Origin: Branchiostoma floridae | Taxonomy: Eukaryota > Chordata > Leptocardii > Amphioxiformes > Branchiostomatidae | Direction of reading: 5' to 3' | NCBI RefSeq assembly: GCF_000003815.2 | Contig: NC_049997.1 | Coordinates: 6,850,168-6,914,167, forward strand | DNA: 64,000 nt | Shown here: in pieces, positions 1 to 13,400 of the stretch | How positions within the stretch are numbered: position 1 is the stretch's first letter | Layout: each line of letters begins with the position of its first letter | Translations under genes and position numbers: made by a program | Notes under the pieces: generated by a model | Told to the model about the DNA's origin: nothing | Seen by the model: only the letters and a program-made list of their open reading frames with translations | Databases searched by the model: none

Positions 1-132
1 AATAAACTGAATCTAAAGTTGATTTAGTAGAAGTGTACAGGAAGTTGATTGAATGAGTGATTCAATAAACAGCAGATAAATAGAAAGGCTGCATGGTGTT
101 GGGTAGATCTTCTTGCCATGGCGACGCTGGTC
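1..132 (-). other. ARFGAP2/3 3' untranslated region
   Basis: This is sequence downstream of the ARFGAP2/3 stop codon. I see no canonical AATAAA on the minus strand before the window edge, so the polyadenylation site probably lies outside. Confidence 0.5.
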
Positions 133-3100
133 TCAAGAACCGTACTTGTCCTGAAGAAAAACGGATACAAAACAGTCAGACATGAACAACACAAACTGGT
201 GTCATACTTAGGCTCGAAATACTTATTTCTGCATACTCTGGCGCAGGTAGCGTTGAAAATTACCTGCACCAGAAAAATTTTACCTGCACCACTCTGAATT
301 TAGGAACCATTGCTATTTTTTTTCTTTCACATGATCATAGCCTGCTCATCACATGATCATCACGTGATCAGAACCTGCTTGTCTCATGATCATCACATGA
401 CTATCACATGATCAGAGCCTGTTTCCCACCTGTATGGTATTAACAACACCGTTGACTAGGGTGGCAATTCTGGCCGAATAATGTTACTATCACATGATCA
501 TCACAATTAATCACATGATCAGAGCCTGCTTGTCACATGATCATCACATGATCAGATCCTGTTCATCACATGATGATCACATGATCAGAGCCTTCTCATC
601 TCATGATCATCACGCGATCCTAGCCTGTTCCTCACCTGTATGGTATTAACGACACCATTGACTAGAGTGGCAATTCTGGCAGCAGTTGACTTCACCCCCT
701 CCTTGAGTTGGGATCATAATATTACTATCACATGATCATCACATGATCAGAGCCTTCTCATCACATGATCATCACATGACTATCCCATGATCAGAGCCTG
801 TTTGTCTCATGATCAGTCCTCACCTGTATGGTATTAACGACACCGTTGACTAGAGTGGCCATTCTGGCGGCAGTTGACTTCACCCCTCGAGTTGGGATCA
901 CAATGTTACTACATGTATCACATGATCAGAGCCTGCCATCACATGATCATCACATGACCAGACCATGTTCCTCACCTGTATGGTATTAACGACACCGTTG
1001 ACTAGAGTGGCCATTCTGGCGGCGGTGGATTTCACCCCCTCCTTGAGTTGGGACAGGTCTGGGCCGGCCATGTCTGCGGCGCTCCGTGACGACTGTCGTG
1101 GCCTGTCCTCACCAAACAGGTCTGCGCTGGAGATGGACTGATTCCCGCTGAACCGGTCCAATCGCTGCTGAACCTCAAACTGAAATGAGGAAAAGCATGA
1201 ATCACTACAGGCCAGTAGAAACAGTCTCCTGGCTCCCGGGATTTGATTCCAAACCCGACAGCTTACTAACCCAACCCCAACACCGCGACGCTATGTTTGA
1301 CTGTAGACTATAAACTCTTCTCTACTTTGCTCTTGTTATTTTCTTCAGCCGGTAAGCGCCTACCCATATAAATTGTTCATTGTCTAATCGGTCCAAGATC
1401 TGGTCCACTAATTCTTTTCAGGTTTTTTCTTTTGTACCGGTCAGACAAGAAAAAACGGTTTTGTACCAGTACAGCCCTAAGTCAATTGCTCTATCACATT
1501 ACAAATAATCGGCACTTTTTGACAACAAAGAGACAAGAGCCTACCTCTGGTTTCTCCCTCCCGAAGAACTGGTCTGAAGAGATGCTCTTGGCATTGGCAA
1601 ACTTGGTCTGTGCCGCGTCAGTCTCGGAGTAGGACATTCCGACTGGCTCCTTCCTTCGGCTGGTCCTGGGAGGAAAATTTTTAAAATCAGAATAAGTAAT
1701 CAATTCACAGGATACATCAATGAAGCTTAGACATCCAGGTGACAAGATATGTCAAATAGCGGTTACTGAAGCAACTGGATATGATTTAGGAAATGGTCAG
1801 ACAAAAACAATATTCAGATCCCAAATGGTTCAACTGTGTATTTCTTTGCAATATACATAATGCAAAATGCTTCAGCATTTGATATCCAATATAATAGGCA
1901 CTTGTGAGGCCCACTTTCCACAGAAGCAAATTAAAAAGGCACAATAAGCATGCAATATCTCTGTTCCTTTACAATGCATGTACATGTCTATCTGTGTATT
2001 GCTCAGCTCAATGTGCAAATCTTGGTGTGCACACCCCTACAGCCTGTCTTGTACACACCTCCCTCCACCACTACATGCAGTGCATTACTTAAGCCCTTGT
2101 CACACAGTATTTGTGGATTGCCAGAACGTTGCCTGGCTGACAGAGGGTCACTCAGATTTTTTTTCTGAGAATCTACCACATACAATGTATGTAGACATTG
2201 ACTGTTCCCTAAAAATTGCGCAAGAGAACACCAGGTCACCATGTATTACTTCCAGAAACATCATTAAGACCTGGCAAACTCGTCAGCTGATCAATTTTGC
2301 ACTGTGTGACAGGGGCTTTATACCCAGCACCTCTGCGTTTTTGCAGGCTTTTTTGTGTATGGAGTGGTACCTTTCATCCAGTTCGGATTGCCACTCTTCT
2401 TGTGTCATGTCTTCTCTAGAATAGGTGGGTGATTGGTAGATGTAAGTCTTACAACTTGTATGTAGTTGTAGAACAGGGCTGTCTCAAGGTGAAAATTATT
2501 TTCTGCCCCACTGTTTTGGCAGCACACATGATCATTTTTGTTTGTAAATCTGACATTATTTCGTTACACCAGTCATGAAGCTCAGATTTTTTGAGGATCA
2601 ATTGTTTTCTGTTCCAACCAGCAATTTATTAGCCCCAAAATGGACGGAGGGGTCCTAGAGACAGCTCTGGTGTAGTATCTTATTTCTAAGAGTACTAGAT
2701 TTACTCTACATGTGTTTTGTGTACGGTTTTGCATTACTCTCTAGCTGTAAGTGCAAGTCTAATTTTTTTTTCACAATCACATGGTTATCACATAATTTTT
2801 ACAGTTATCACAATGATTTTCACATTGTTGGTATTACATGGTTATTACATGATTTTCAATTATCACATGATTTTTACATGGTTATCGATATCAATGGGAA
2901 CTTTCAAAAGGTCTAAGGTCATAATTAGGCTTTTCTGTCAAGTTGAATCATTAACTTTATGCAGTCCTTCATAGAAAGAACCAAGGAAAAAAAATTCTAA
3001 GCTGTTTGTATCTAATGGTTTATCATAAGACAATAAGACTTAAGACATCATGAATGGAAAAATTATACCAACCTTTCCCTGGATGGGGCAAAGTCATCTT

Positions 3101-6100
3101 CCCTCTTCCTGTCTATCTTCTCCCACTTCAAATCACCCAGTCCGTCATCGCCATAGTTACCTCTGTCCCGGCCGCGGTCTCGGAACGGGTTGTCATTATA
3201 TCTGTGGTGTTGAAGAAACTCTGGTGAGATACCATTCTAGTCGTTCTGGCCACTTTGTCAAAAACGTACTTGTCTAAGTAAGAAATAGCTGCTAAGCTAG
3301 ACAGGGAAATTTCGAAAAAGCCATCATAACCCCTTCTCTACCCCTTTTTGGCGCTGTTTATGTTTAATGATGCTTTTCTTACATACAAATGAATGAAATA
3401 AGACTCTTTGAATGAAAATTGCACACTATGAAAGAAAGAAAGATTTTATTGTTACTCACTTAGGGGGTCCGGAAGTGTAGCTGGATGCAAAGTCGTCGAA
3501 ACTGTCAAAGTCGTCACGATCACGTTCCTTTCGTGAGGACGACACGGGCGTGACCTGGTCAATCACCTTCATCTCTTGGACCGAGTGGGACACGCCACTG
3601 GAGGAAATCACATGATCATCACATGATCAGGGCATGAGCATCACATGGTCAGGGCATGAGCATCACATGGTCAGGGCATGTATGAGCATAATGCCATCAC
3701 ATTACATTCTGTTCTTTTCAGAGCCTGACTCACAGCCACTATATATACCTTGAGGAGGATTTGCTAAACCAGCCTGAGGTTTCTACTTTTGTGGGTGTGG
3801 CCAATAACCAGCGGTCAGCCAATCAGAGAACTGTCTAAATGATTTCTTTAGGTAAAACTGATTATCTGATTGGGTAACAGCTGGATAGAGTTCACAATCA
3901 CAAAAAAGTTCCTTTATTTACTTCAGAGCAATTTGTTACAAACAATCACTGCATGGCTAATATTTGGGACAATTACACCAAAAAGCAGTTCCTCAAACAA
4001 CTGGATATGATTATGGAAATGGTCAGACATTTCGTCAGTGACACTGAATTTGGGACAATTGTTTTTGGAACTGCAAACTGTTTCTACTCTACAAAATACT
4101 AAGGAATGACATAATCATCACAAGTTTTATATCATAATCTAATCAGGCACTCACCTCCTGGTCCCAGCTATCCCCATCCCTAGTCTCCGGCCTTCAGGTA
4201 TAAGATGGCATATCTACACTAACACCTAGAGTAGACCCTCAATTTCAACAGACAACCTGCACTAGAAATAAGTGTGGTTTATCCATCACCTATCACAAAG
4301 AAGAAGAAGAAGAGTGCTCACCTCCTGGTCCCAGCCATCCCCATCCCTAGTCTCTCGGCCTTCAGGGATAAGGTGGCATACCAGGTATCTACACCAACAC
4401 TTACAGTAGACCCCCAATTTCAACAGACAACCTTCTGTACCAGCAATACTAATAAGTGTGGCAGATCCATCAACTGACACAAGGAAGAAGAAGAAGAGGG
4501 CTCACCTCCTAGTCCCAGCTATCCCCATCCCTAGTCTCTCGGCCTGCTTTGCCTTGCGGGGGTCCGATGCCTTCAGCTTTTCCTCCTGCTGTTTCATGTT
4601 CTTACTCATGTTCATGTCTTGGTAGGCTAGGCGCATGGACTGGACCCTAATGTCATAGAAGAAGCAGAAATAGTGTTAAAGTTAGAATATTAGACACCAA
4701 GCAAGATTCAGAACTTAAACAGTGTCTCCTTCTGCTGTTTCATGTTCTTACTCATGTTCATGTCAGGGTTCTAGCTAGTGCATTTTAGCGTAGTGGGCCA
4801 CTACGCTAAAATTTTTGACCACTACGCTAAAATAAGGGCCACTACGCTAATTTTTAACTAGTGTAGTGGTGCTTTGCTATCATTTGCTTGTTCAACAATG
4901 TCTAATCAATGTCTGAACAATGAAAAATGATGATATGCCACTCACAACTGACCCCAAAATCCTTCAAATTACATGTGATGTTAACAGAGTGCCAACTTTT
5001 AACTCTACATTTTCAAAATGACCCCCTTCCACACCAATCTCCTGATTGGTCGCTTCACTACCATGCCATTCCCACTACGCTAAAATAAAATCCTGGCTAG
5101 AACCCTGCATGTCTTGGTAGGCCAGGCGCATGGACTGGACCCTAAAATCACAGGAGAAGCAGTTAGATAAACTCTACCTTTCAGAAATCGTCTTTAAATA
5201 CAACACAGGGTATTTGGTATCACCCGAGGTATGGCCTGACCGCGGGTAGCATCGCTAGAGTTCCAACCTACAGGAGGTCATGTCAGGCCAACTCGAGGAA
5301 ACTTAACTTTATTGCAAAGAAGAGCATAAGACGCGACATCAATGCACATGGCTTCAACAACTTATTTCGTTGAATCAAACAAAAGTTAAACAGCTGTTTC
5401 AATTTTCAACAGCAGCGCACGCAAGCAGGTTACAATCATTTGAATTGAAGTATGGAGCCCTGGGTCATACTGTAAAATATAGACTGTTTGAAACACCGAT
5501 ATTGGGATTTTATAGATATGGTTTATCCCACAATAGAAAATATCAAAGATTTGATACTTACATGGGGGTCTCTTTGCTCTCTTCTTTCTTGACCTGAGCA
5601 TCCATCTCAGCTTTGAGCTTGTCCTGCTCCAAGGCTTGTTTCTCGATCGACTTGAAGTCCTTCTTGACTTTCTGTGCACCCAGTCCTCCCTTCTTAGCTC
5701 CCAACTGGATAAAAACAACATCATCTTTGTTATCTATGAAAAGTACACAACACAACTAGTACTATGCTTTTTTAAAGAGTAACCAACTGTCCATATCATA
5801 ACATCAAAAAGAATCCAGCTGGTCCACTGGTGCACTACTCTTCCATAGACCATTCATTATTGATTCATTATGCTATTTATTGATTCCAATTGATTTTGCA
5901 TTGTGCCAAGTCTCGCAGTCTTTAAGGTAGCAGAACACAGTATTAGTGGGCGAACCCCGGGGTGTATGACGCGGGTACATAAAATAGTACGGATAAACTT
6001 GTTGAAGGAGAGGTAAAAAGCCTTATTTGAGGGGCAGCCAGATATAACCTGTGCTACGTGGTCACGGAAGGTGTCGACTCTGAGACTGCATGGTTTGGAT

Positions 6101-9100
6101 TGTGAAAGTTTTCTATTTTGTGTATAAATGCGCCCCATTACGCAACTGCCTTTCTAGCGTGAGCCGGCTGCAGTTCTGTGATCTCCGCAGAGGGGCATTT
6201 CAAAGAGGGCGTGAGAAGACGATACGCCGACAGTATTTTTTTGTTTTTTAATATATTGTGGCTTGTACCTTCAACTCAAACATATCCAATTTTGGTATTC
6301 CAAAAGTGCTCCCTACTATATTTTTCATTGCGTCGAAGCTAGTCACCTTGAGGCCCTTAACTATAGAAATCCCCATAGGCCGAAAACTGTGTTCTGCTAC
6401 CTTCAATGTGTATTGTACACAACATCAGCAGGGTGCTGCCTTAATCATAAAAGATTTTACATACCCCAGATTTTGTTTTCTTGGCACTGGCTGGTTTCCT
6501 GGTGCCTATAGTGGGCTTGTGACTTTCTGAAGAGGGGAGAAAATAAAGGACTTAGTAAAGTATTTTCAAAACTAAATCATTGTAAAACATTTCTTTTGCA
6601 AAGCCATTCAGATGCTTGACAGAGCAAAGCTCATGAGGAGATTTGCAGCTCTATAGTGCACATTTTCTCATCAAGGGTAGTTAGAGCTACATGCAAGCAA
6701 GAATGATAGCATGGAAAAAGCACAAACTTAGTGTCTGAAAAAGAGAAAAACTGATCAGCAAATACTTCAAACCACTGGAACAAGAAAAATTTTAATCAGG
6801 CTTGCAATTGTTGGCACAAACCAATGCGAATAACGTTCTGAAAGAAACAGATTTGGCAAGCCAATAAAACAGTGGTTTATTTCAGCTCTCCAAATGCACT
6901 AGTACTGGGTTGTCCCTTAAAAGTACAGGGACAGTACATTTTTAATAGCAGGGATGGAGAGCAGTGTTAGTAAAGTATGATGCTGAAACTGCAAAACGAA
7001 ATGTGAAAGGTGGATAGAAGCTAGAACAACAGTATCAATAGGCCAACATGAACACAAAAACAGATGCATACTGAGCAAAAAGTGTATACAATACTACAAA
7101 CATTCTTTGGCTACATCCAGAACAGGTGGAGAAAAAATAAACAAAATAATCAGTTCCACCAGCAAGCAATACTTAAACATCTACAAACCACCCGACCCCC
7201 TCCAATGAAACCATTGCTTTGAAATATGATCACAAAGGAATCAAAACACGTTCTATCTCAACATCTGTGGTCCCATCTGATATATACTTGAGAGAAGCAA
7301 AAACAGTTTCTTTCCATAATTTGCATCAAACTGCATATAGACAGTTCCTTTTCGGTTTAAGTCTTTTGAAACTTTCTGCTTCTCCAACTCAAAGTTTAAG
7401 AGTTGAGATATGTAAAGGATTTTTAGACATCAAGGTAATCAAATACAGAATACACAGTCACTGACAAAAGATAGCGCTGAATCGTTTGACCATGTACAAA
7501 ATGTATCCAGTTTCTTGCACATAAAAGCAAAGACGGGAACAATAGGGGGGAGGGTAGGTAGGGGGGTTTGCAGACATGCACTATTCAGGGTTCTAGCCAG
7601 GATTCTATTTTAGCGTAGGGGTAATGGTAAGGTAGCCAACAACCAATTAGACGGATGGTGTGGAAGGGGGGTCTTGGCCCTTCCACGGTGAGATTTTGAA
7701 AATGTAGAGTAAAAGTTTAAAACGTTGGCATGATAAGGGTACCAGTGAGGGGACTTACTGTAACTCTGTTGACATCACATGCAATTTGAAGGACTTTTGG
7801 TCAGTTTGGAGGGGCATATCATCATTTTTCATACATTATACTTGATTAGACATTTCAACAAGTAAATGATAGCAAAGTACAACTACGCTAGTTGAAAATT
7901 AGCGCAGTGGTCCTCATTTAAGCATGGTGGTTGCAAATTATAGCGTAGTGGCCCGTTACGCTAAAATGCACTAGCAAGAACCCTGCTATTCACACGGCTC
8001 ACGGTGCGACCTGAGGCTAGCCTGTGTCCTGACAGCAGGGCTGCCTCTGGAGTTGGTGTCAGAGCTGCTAGAGGGCGCACATAAATGGTAACAGTGAGTG
8101 GAGGACTGAACCAAAAGCACAAACCTGCTGCAAAGCAATTCAGACTTGTAAGCAGGGCTGTATCCAGCTTTTAATTTTTTTTCTGTCCCACATATTGTAA
8201 AGGATGTTGTTGCTTTTTGTTGTTAATCTGTCATTTAAGCTTCGAAAATACATTTTAATCAATTTCGTGTCATATTTTTGGACAGACAGGATAAATTTTT
8301 TCTATTCCAACATGCAAATTTCCATTCCAGGTTGGAGGAATAGGTCTCAAAGACAACCCTGTAGGATGCAGGGCTGTATCCAGCTTTTAATTTGAATTTT
8401 CCTGTCCCACTCTTTGCTAGGGAAGATGTGGAGTTTCTCTATAGCATGCCTTGGAAGGCAATAACCATGAATAAATGTGTGGAGCATTGCAAAGGAAAGG
8501 GACATATGATTGGAATTTGGAAGCCTGTTAATTTTCAACACTAAATCAGTTACTTATGAAATATACTTTCTGTTGTGAAGTCAAGATTATTGGACGAATG
8601 AGGTGAACTTTCTCATCCCAAGAAGCAAATTTCTAGTGTCCCGGCATGTCCTGGAGACAGCCCTGTCTGCATGTAAGACGACAGTAATTCACAGACACAA
8701 ATGTGCAAAAAGAAGCAAATCTTCACACTGACACAGTTTCTATCAGTCTGTAAAAAAATACATTGTATTCCTTTAAAACATAACACAGCTGTTTGTAACT
8801 AACCTGCAGTCAGCTTGGCTGCTGTAGGGGACATGCTCAGGGCTGCATGGACATCTGGTGCCCGTCCGTCCGCATCTTCTGCTTGTCCAAGAAAGACTAT
8901 GGTTAGTGTGTTAATATACTAATTTCAAGTGTTGTAACAAATGATTGCTGAAGTTACATTTCTTGGCACAGTGAAAGATTATGCGCTCATCACAAAATGA
9001 ATCGTCTTTCATTATGTTACTGCAGTTGTTTCATCCATGAACTCAAAAACAACGCGAACCCTCGACTTAACTTGGGTGCCATCCTCTGCAGTAACCATTG

Positions 9101-12100
9101 GCTCAATCTTTTTGCCGACAAACATGGCTCCAAGACCATGTTTAGCCAGGGAAAAGATTTAGCCAGTGGTTACTACAGAGGATGGTAGCCAGCAGGGTTG
9201 TTATAAATCCACTAGCCCGATTGTCCTGGGCAAATGAAAGTAGTTCAGGCAAGTGAATTTTCTATGTACTTGCCTGATAGGACAAGTGAATTTTAGAAAA
9301 CTTGTCCATCCCTGCCCAGGCTAACCATGAAAACATTTGGACAAGTGAGCAGTCATTACCTGATTCTTCTGCCTTCTTCCCATTGGTTGGCATCTGTATC
9401 GGAGTGGACAGGGCCGACCCAACCAGACTGGGGGCGGCGGGCGAGACGGGCGCCACTTTTGTCCCGTTCACGTGCTCGTCAAAAAAGTCGACCTCCTTGT
9501 GTTCAGGCGAGGTGGGCTCGTGCATGTGCCCGTGTGTGTCAATGTGGAGCTGTGGGGGACAGTTTGGTCAGACAAACAATGATTATTTTATGTCGATGTA
9601 GGTTAGACAAAACACATCCAGGTAATAAGATACACCAAAAAGTAGTAACTCAAGCAACTGGATATGGTTTTGGAAATGGTCAGACATTTCGGATAGAATC
9701 CACTATCCTTCGTCAGTGACATTGAAACGTCTGACCGTTTCCAAAACCATATCCAGTTGCTTGAGTAACTACTTTTTGGTGAATGATTATTGTACGTAAT
9801 TATTGTCATTTCAATAAACATTTTGTGATAAAATGTAGTTTAGATGGGAAAGAGGTTGATCCTTGTGTTCAGGCGAAGTGCCCTGTGTCAATGTGGAGCT
9901 GTGGGGGACAGTTTGGTTGATCAATACGTAAATATTATAATTTCTACTCCTCTCGCCAATCTACCGAGTGACTGTCCAGTAGGTTCATGCTGGTTAAGTC
10001 ACACGCCTTTATTCTTCCTGACACAAGATTTCTTTGGTCTACCATGGCCTGACTGCAATTTATCAGAATTAGGATTGTGCCAGTATTACAAGTATATCTA
10101 TAAAATTTCTTACGACAAAAAAAAATCAAGGTATCACAACTTACATAATGTAGGTGTTGAGTCATTTCAACTTGAGAAGGATCAGAGTACTGATCGAAAG
10201 CTTGTTGGTAAGCACTTTATTTTGTGCATGGATATCTTAAAACTGTAACATAAGGTATCACACCTGTGTTCCATATTTCCTCATGGCGGCAGAAGCCAAG
10301 CCGTGTAACTTGTCCTTGTACAAGGTCGCGGCACGACTGTTGTACTTCATCTTGGCGTCGTTAGTCGTGCAGCCGTGTTGGCGAAAAAACTGCTCCTGTA
10401 AGTGTAAACATGATGTAAGAACGGTGAGGAAAGAACACTGTTACAGTAGATCTTTATTCTCGTACAGATACAAAAAACTTTGGAAACAAGAAAGACTTGC
10501 TAGAGTCTTAGAGAAACAAGAATAAGAGGAAGTACTGTAAATAGAACAAATAAAGATGTAATGTTCGCAATGGTTTTATTTTCACAGTGACTGCTTCACT
10601 GCAAACTTAAAACCGCCACCAAAATTTTTGGTCTATAGTCTACTGGCCTTCCCCCTTGTCTAAGCACTACTGTACATCAGTATTGTCATGTATGTATTAG
10701 AGCACTATGTACCTAGCTTTTCAAACTGGCTGTCCTAAATAATGGCATCATCATTATCATTGGTTGGCATCGGTATTACAATCATGTGACTTAGTTGTAT
10801 TGTTTTATATACAAACTTAAAACTGCTGCATACACTCCATTTTCCCACTACTGCAGATTTTAATCCCTGCAAACTTAAAGCCTTTTAGTTTACACTTATA
10901 CATATAGCCGGCTGTACTTACAGCATGGGCATTCCCGCCCGCCTGCATACAGCGCAGCTGGTGCCATGTCCAGTTTGTGTCCAGCTGAGTGGACCTGTGT
11001 GGGAGATAACACTGTCAATTACAAATGTAGTGATACAAGTATATACTTAACTAGCAGAACTTAAGTCTTAAAATTCATGATTGCAATGAAATGGACAATA
11101 CTTTGGCAAGTAGACTCAAATTACTGCTGATGTAAAGTAGTCTTTACTTGTCGTTTGGCAATTGTTTGACAAAAGTCCAAGGAGGTAGTGTAATCCATAT
11201 TACTTCAAAGTATTAGCAGTTACATTTTACAAGCTATCACATGTTATGATTATTGGTTGTACTTTTATTAAGTTGATTTTTAAAACAAACAAAAAGTGAA
11301 AATGAAAATGTTTAGTTTCAAACTTTTTGACAAAGACATTTGCCATATGAATCACTGTTGGAAGGGTGTGGTCTGACTGATGAAGTGTTACAGTCAGCAT
11401 TTGACCTTTGCAGAAAGACTACATGTACATTGTTTCTCCTCTACATAAACATGAATTTTCTTTTTCTTAGACTAATAGTTTTGGGCATACAGTTCATATG
11501 TGAGAACTGTGCAGTCATTAATTGAAGTAAATTGAACTTAATTTGTTTCTTATGTTCTTGAAAAAAGCCCCATCCACTCCAGGAAACCACACCATTCTGT
11601 TAGACATTCTGTCAATACTAGACTTATGCCTGTGTCAATGGGAAAAATTATCTAAGCAGCCACCACAATGTGGTCATATTCTGTGGCCCGGGGTCCTTAT
11701 GTACAGGTGGTGACTTGTATGTTTGACAGTCATGCTGTGTATTTAGCATGACTTTTGTACCATCAAATTGGACAACAAATCCTGAACACTCTTTGTATAA
11801 TTGGATTACAAGATGACGTCAAATGACTAACAACACAACCAGACTATGTTAACCCACCTGACAAAGGACAGATGCACACCCAGCGAGCGGTGAGTCGCTG
11901 AGCAGTCAATGCACAGGAAGACCCCATAGGTCACGGAACTCCATGTCGGGTTATTGGCTTGACAATCAAAACATATCTGGACAACAACAAAAAATACACA
12001 GCCATGTGGATTACCTCTTAATAAAGTTCACATATACATGTAGAATGGACATGTACATTCATGATGTATCATTATATGAAATACTATTATTACTATTATT

Positions 12101-12904
12101 TATCTATTTAGATAGGACTTCTCTTCACATTTGCACAAAAGAGCAACAACTTCAGAAGTCAGCATATACCCTACCTATGATTCTATTAAACAAAGATTGT
12201 AAAGATATGAACTGGCATTTGTGGTTGTATTGTCCTGAAATGGACTTCGAACTTCGAAATGGACTGACTACAAAAACATATGTTTGTAAATAGTACTTTG
12301 AAACTGATTTTAAACACTAGAACTTTTAAAGCAAAACAGAACAATATAACTAATACTAATAGTTTGTGAGATAATTCAAATGAGATCAAGAAAGAAGCTA
12401 TACATATGTACGAGCGCTTGAATGGATGGATAATGTAGACAGCCATTCATATTGTATAAGGTGCGAAATTTCGCAACTCGAACTAGACCTCATTATAATA
12501 ATAAAGTCCATTGTACGCTCTTTGGCTTCTGTGACTTCAACGACAGCTATTTTTGGCTTGTTTCGACCAATATCATGTGTTCTACCTTTTGAGTAAATTC
12601 AGGGAAATCTTCAGACAAAAGAACAGGACTAGGATAAAAGATTTACCTAAACTACGTCACGAATTTTGTCTATCAAACCCGGACCATACCGGCTTTTTTC
12701 TCATCCCTCGACCAGGTATCTGTGAAAAATGGCGTATATACGCCATTGCTCTGCGACTGACCAAATAACAAGCACGTTGTTTGTATCCCCAAGTCTTCCT
12801 CAAATTTACGGACGGTAGAGTCAAACAAATCTTACCTTATTTGTCGGGATAGACCGAAGTTTCTTGAAGATTGCGGCGATGTCTTGCTTGGTAGGGTCGG
12901 CCAT
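133..12904 (-). CDS. ARFGAP2: ADP-ribosylation factor GTPase-activating protein 2/3
   Basis: This gene encodes the GTPase-activating protein for Arf1 that acts with coatomer on Golgi COPI vesicles. I joined 14 exons whose phases all fit: 12836-12904, 11858-11976, 10922-10994, 10264-10395, 9360-9549, 8804-8878, 6465-6526, 5562-5704, 4506-4646, 3460-3597, 3073-3201, 1545-1665, 976-1179 and 133-150. They give 537 residues (human paralogues are about 520). The N-terminal ArfGAP zinc finger is visible as C25-x2-C28-x16-C45-x2-C48, with arginine-finger R53. The middle is basic and coiled (exons 7-9, [11 protein letters not shown] and SMRLAYQ). The C-terminal Glo3-type ISS motifs are SISSDQFFG near residue 450 and SISSADLFG near 480. 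The last exon encodes only DKYGS plus stop, like DRYGSY in vertebrates. ARFGAP2 and ARFGAP3 may be co-orthologues. Exons 5, 9 and 13 carry partial tandem copies in the adjoining introns. Confidence 0.93.
425..970 (-). repeat. Tandem decoy copies of ARFGAP2/3 exon 13 donor edge
   Basis: Three partial copies of the 3' end of exon 13 (the VNGVVNTIQ codons) with its GT donor lie in intron 13. Their exon-like ends fall at 430, 636 and 824; the functional one is at 976. All three keep CAG followed by GTG. Between them are runs of CACATGATCATCACATGATC-type minisatellite. Spacing is 152-206 bp. They lack the upstream half of the exon and any acceptor. Confidence 0.9.
2474..2669. mobile_element. CAGGGCTGTCTC-type short element
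   Basis: The sequence starts CAGGGCTGTCTCAAGG and ends with the rough inverse GAGACAGCTCTG. It belongs to a non-coding family seen several times in the window. It lies in ARFGAP2/3 intron 11. Confidence 0.5.
4146..4500 (-). repeat. Two decoy copies of ARFGAP2/3 exon 9 donor edge
   Basis: Two units of about 170 bp repeat the 3' end of exon 9 (the GMGIAGTRR codons) plus a GTGAGC or GTGAGT donor. Exon-like ends are at about 4156 and 4322, and the functional end is at 4506. The copied exon part is about 40 bp, followed by an intronic spacer with an AAGAAGAAG tract. Confidence 0.85.
4722..5148 (-). repeat. Decoy copy of ARFGAP2/3 exon 9 acceptor edge, split by a transposon
   Basis: The 5' part of exon 9 (the [14 protein letters not shown] codons) with its acceptor reappears upstream in the transcript. 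It is cut into 4722-4763 and 5108-5148 by the element at 4764-5107. Exon 9 therefore has copies on both sides. Confidence 0.85.
4764..5107. mobile_element. Non-autonomous CAGGGTTCTAGC element, copy 1
   Basis: Terminal inverted repeats begin CAGGGTTCTAGC and end GCTAGAACCCTG. The element is flanked by the direct repeat CATGT (4759-4763 and 5108-5112). It is 344 bp, with no coding capacity and repeated ACGCTA motifs. It interrupts a decoy copy of ARFGAP2/3 exon 9. The 5-bp duplication and termini suggest an hAT-like family. Confidence 0.85.
7586..7985. mobile_element. Non-autonomous CAGGGTTCTAGC element, copy 2
   Basis: It has the same termini and ACGCTA-rich interior as the copy at 4764, is 400 bp long, and is flanked by CTATT on both sides. 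It lies in ARFGAP2/3 intron 6. Confidence 0.85.
8153..8361. mobile_element. CAGGGCTGTATCCAGC-type short element
   Basis: It opens CAGGGCTGTATCCAGC and closes AGACAACCCTG. It has no open frame. A second relative follows directly at 8369. Confidence 0.55.
8369..8665. mobile_element. CAGGGCTGTATCCAGC-type short element, adjacent copy
   Basis: It starts with the same CAGGGCTGTATCCAGC as its neighbour and ends CTGGAGACAGCCCTG. The two copies stand side by side in ARFGAP2/3 intron 6, possibly from insertion into a preferred site. Confidence 0.55.
9603..9783. mobile_element. Palindromic CAACTGGATATG repeat
   Basis: The arms carry AGCAACTGGATATGGTTTTG and its inverse around a centre with CCACTATCCTTCGTCAGTG. 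Complete or partial relatives occur near 1770, 3990, 15265, 18045, 21117, 23560, 35190, 41820 and 49320. That makes it the most frequent short interspersed family here. It has no coding capacity. Confidence 0.75.
9859..9915 (-). repeat. Decoy copy of ARFGAP2/3 exon 5 acceptor edge
   Basis: Part of the start of exon 5, including its CCCCCACAG acceptor, is repeated about 350 bp upstream in the transcript of the functional junction at 9549. The copied exon part is shortened internally. The palindromic repeat at 9603-9783 lies between the two. Confidence 0.8.
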
Positions 12905-13400
12905 CTTGGAACTATGCTACGTCACCAAATTTACAGGAAGTGACCAGACGGTCAAAGTTTTCCACCCCTTCGACAAAAGAAGTCAACACTGTAGGTAACT
13001 CGTAACGCAATTATACGATTAAACTGCCTTACGGTAACATTTTCGCTGGTTTTACCGCGTTTTTCAGTATTTTTGGGCTGTCTTCTTGAGGTCAATGACC
13101 TGATATTACGTACGGTGTGCGCTCATTGGCTACTTTTTGCCGCAAATGAAATACAGGAAATGGATAGATTTTACGACAGTGATAACTTGCGGCTCAGATT
13201 TTGCGATGGAATTTCTTCAGTAGTTGCGTCACTTCCGTAAACAAAGTAGCGTCCCCACAAAAGACGCTGCAACACTAGTAGGCTCAAAGGTCGGGGTTTT
13301 GTTTTCCTTCCAGATCATTCTAGCACCTTCGCCGTGTTTTTCCCTCCCACGTTCGAAACGGTTAGGTGTATTTGTGCCTCAGCAACCGTCTTGACAAGAG
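12905..13400. promoter_or_regulatory. Probable bidirectional promoter of ARFGAP2/3 and TCP11L1
   Basis: The region lies between the ARFGAP2/3 start codon (minus) and a good plus-strand donor, AAGAG followed by GTGAGC, at 13401. That donor fits an untranslated first exon for TCP11L1. No TATA box is evident. Assignment rests on gene orientation only. Confidence 0.4.
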
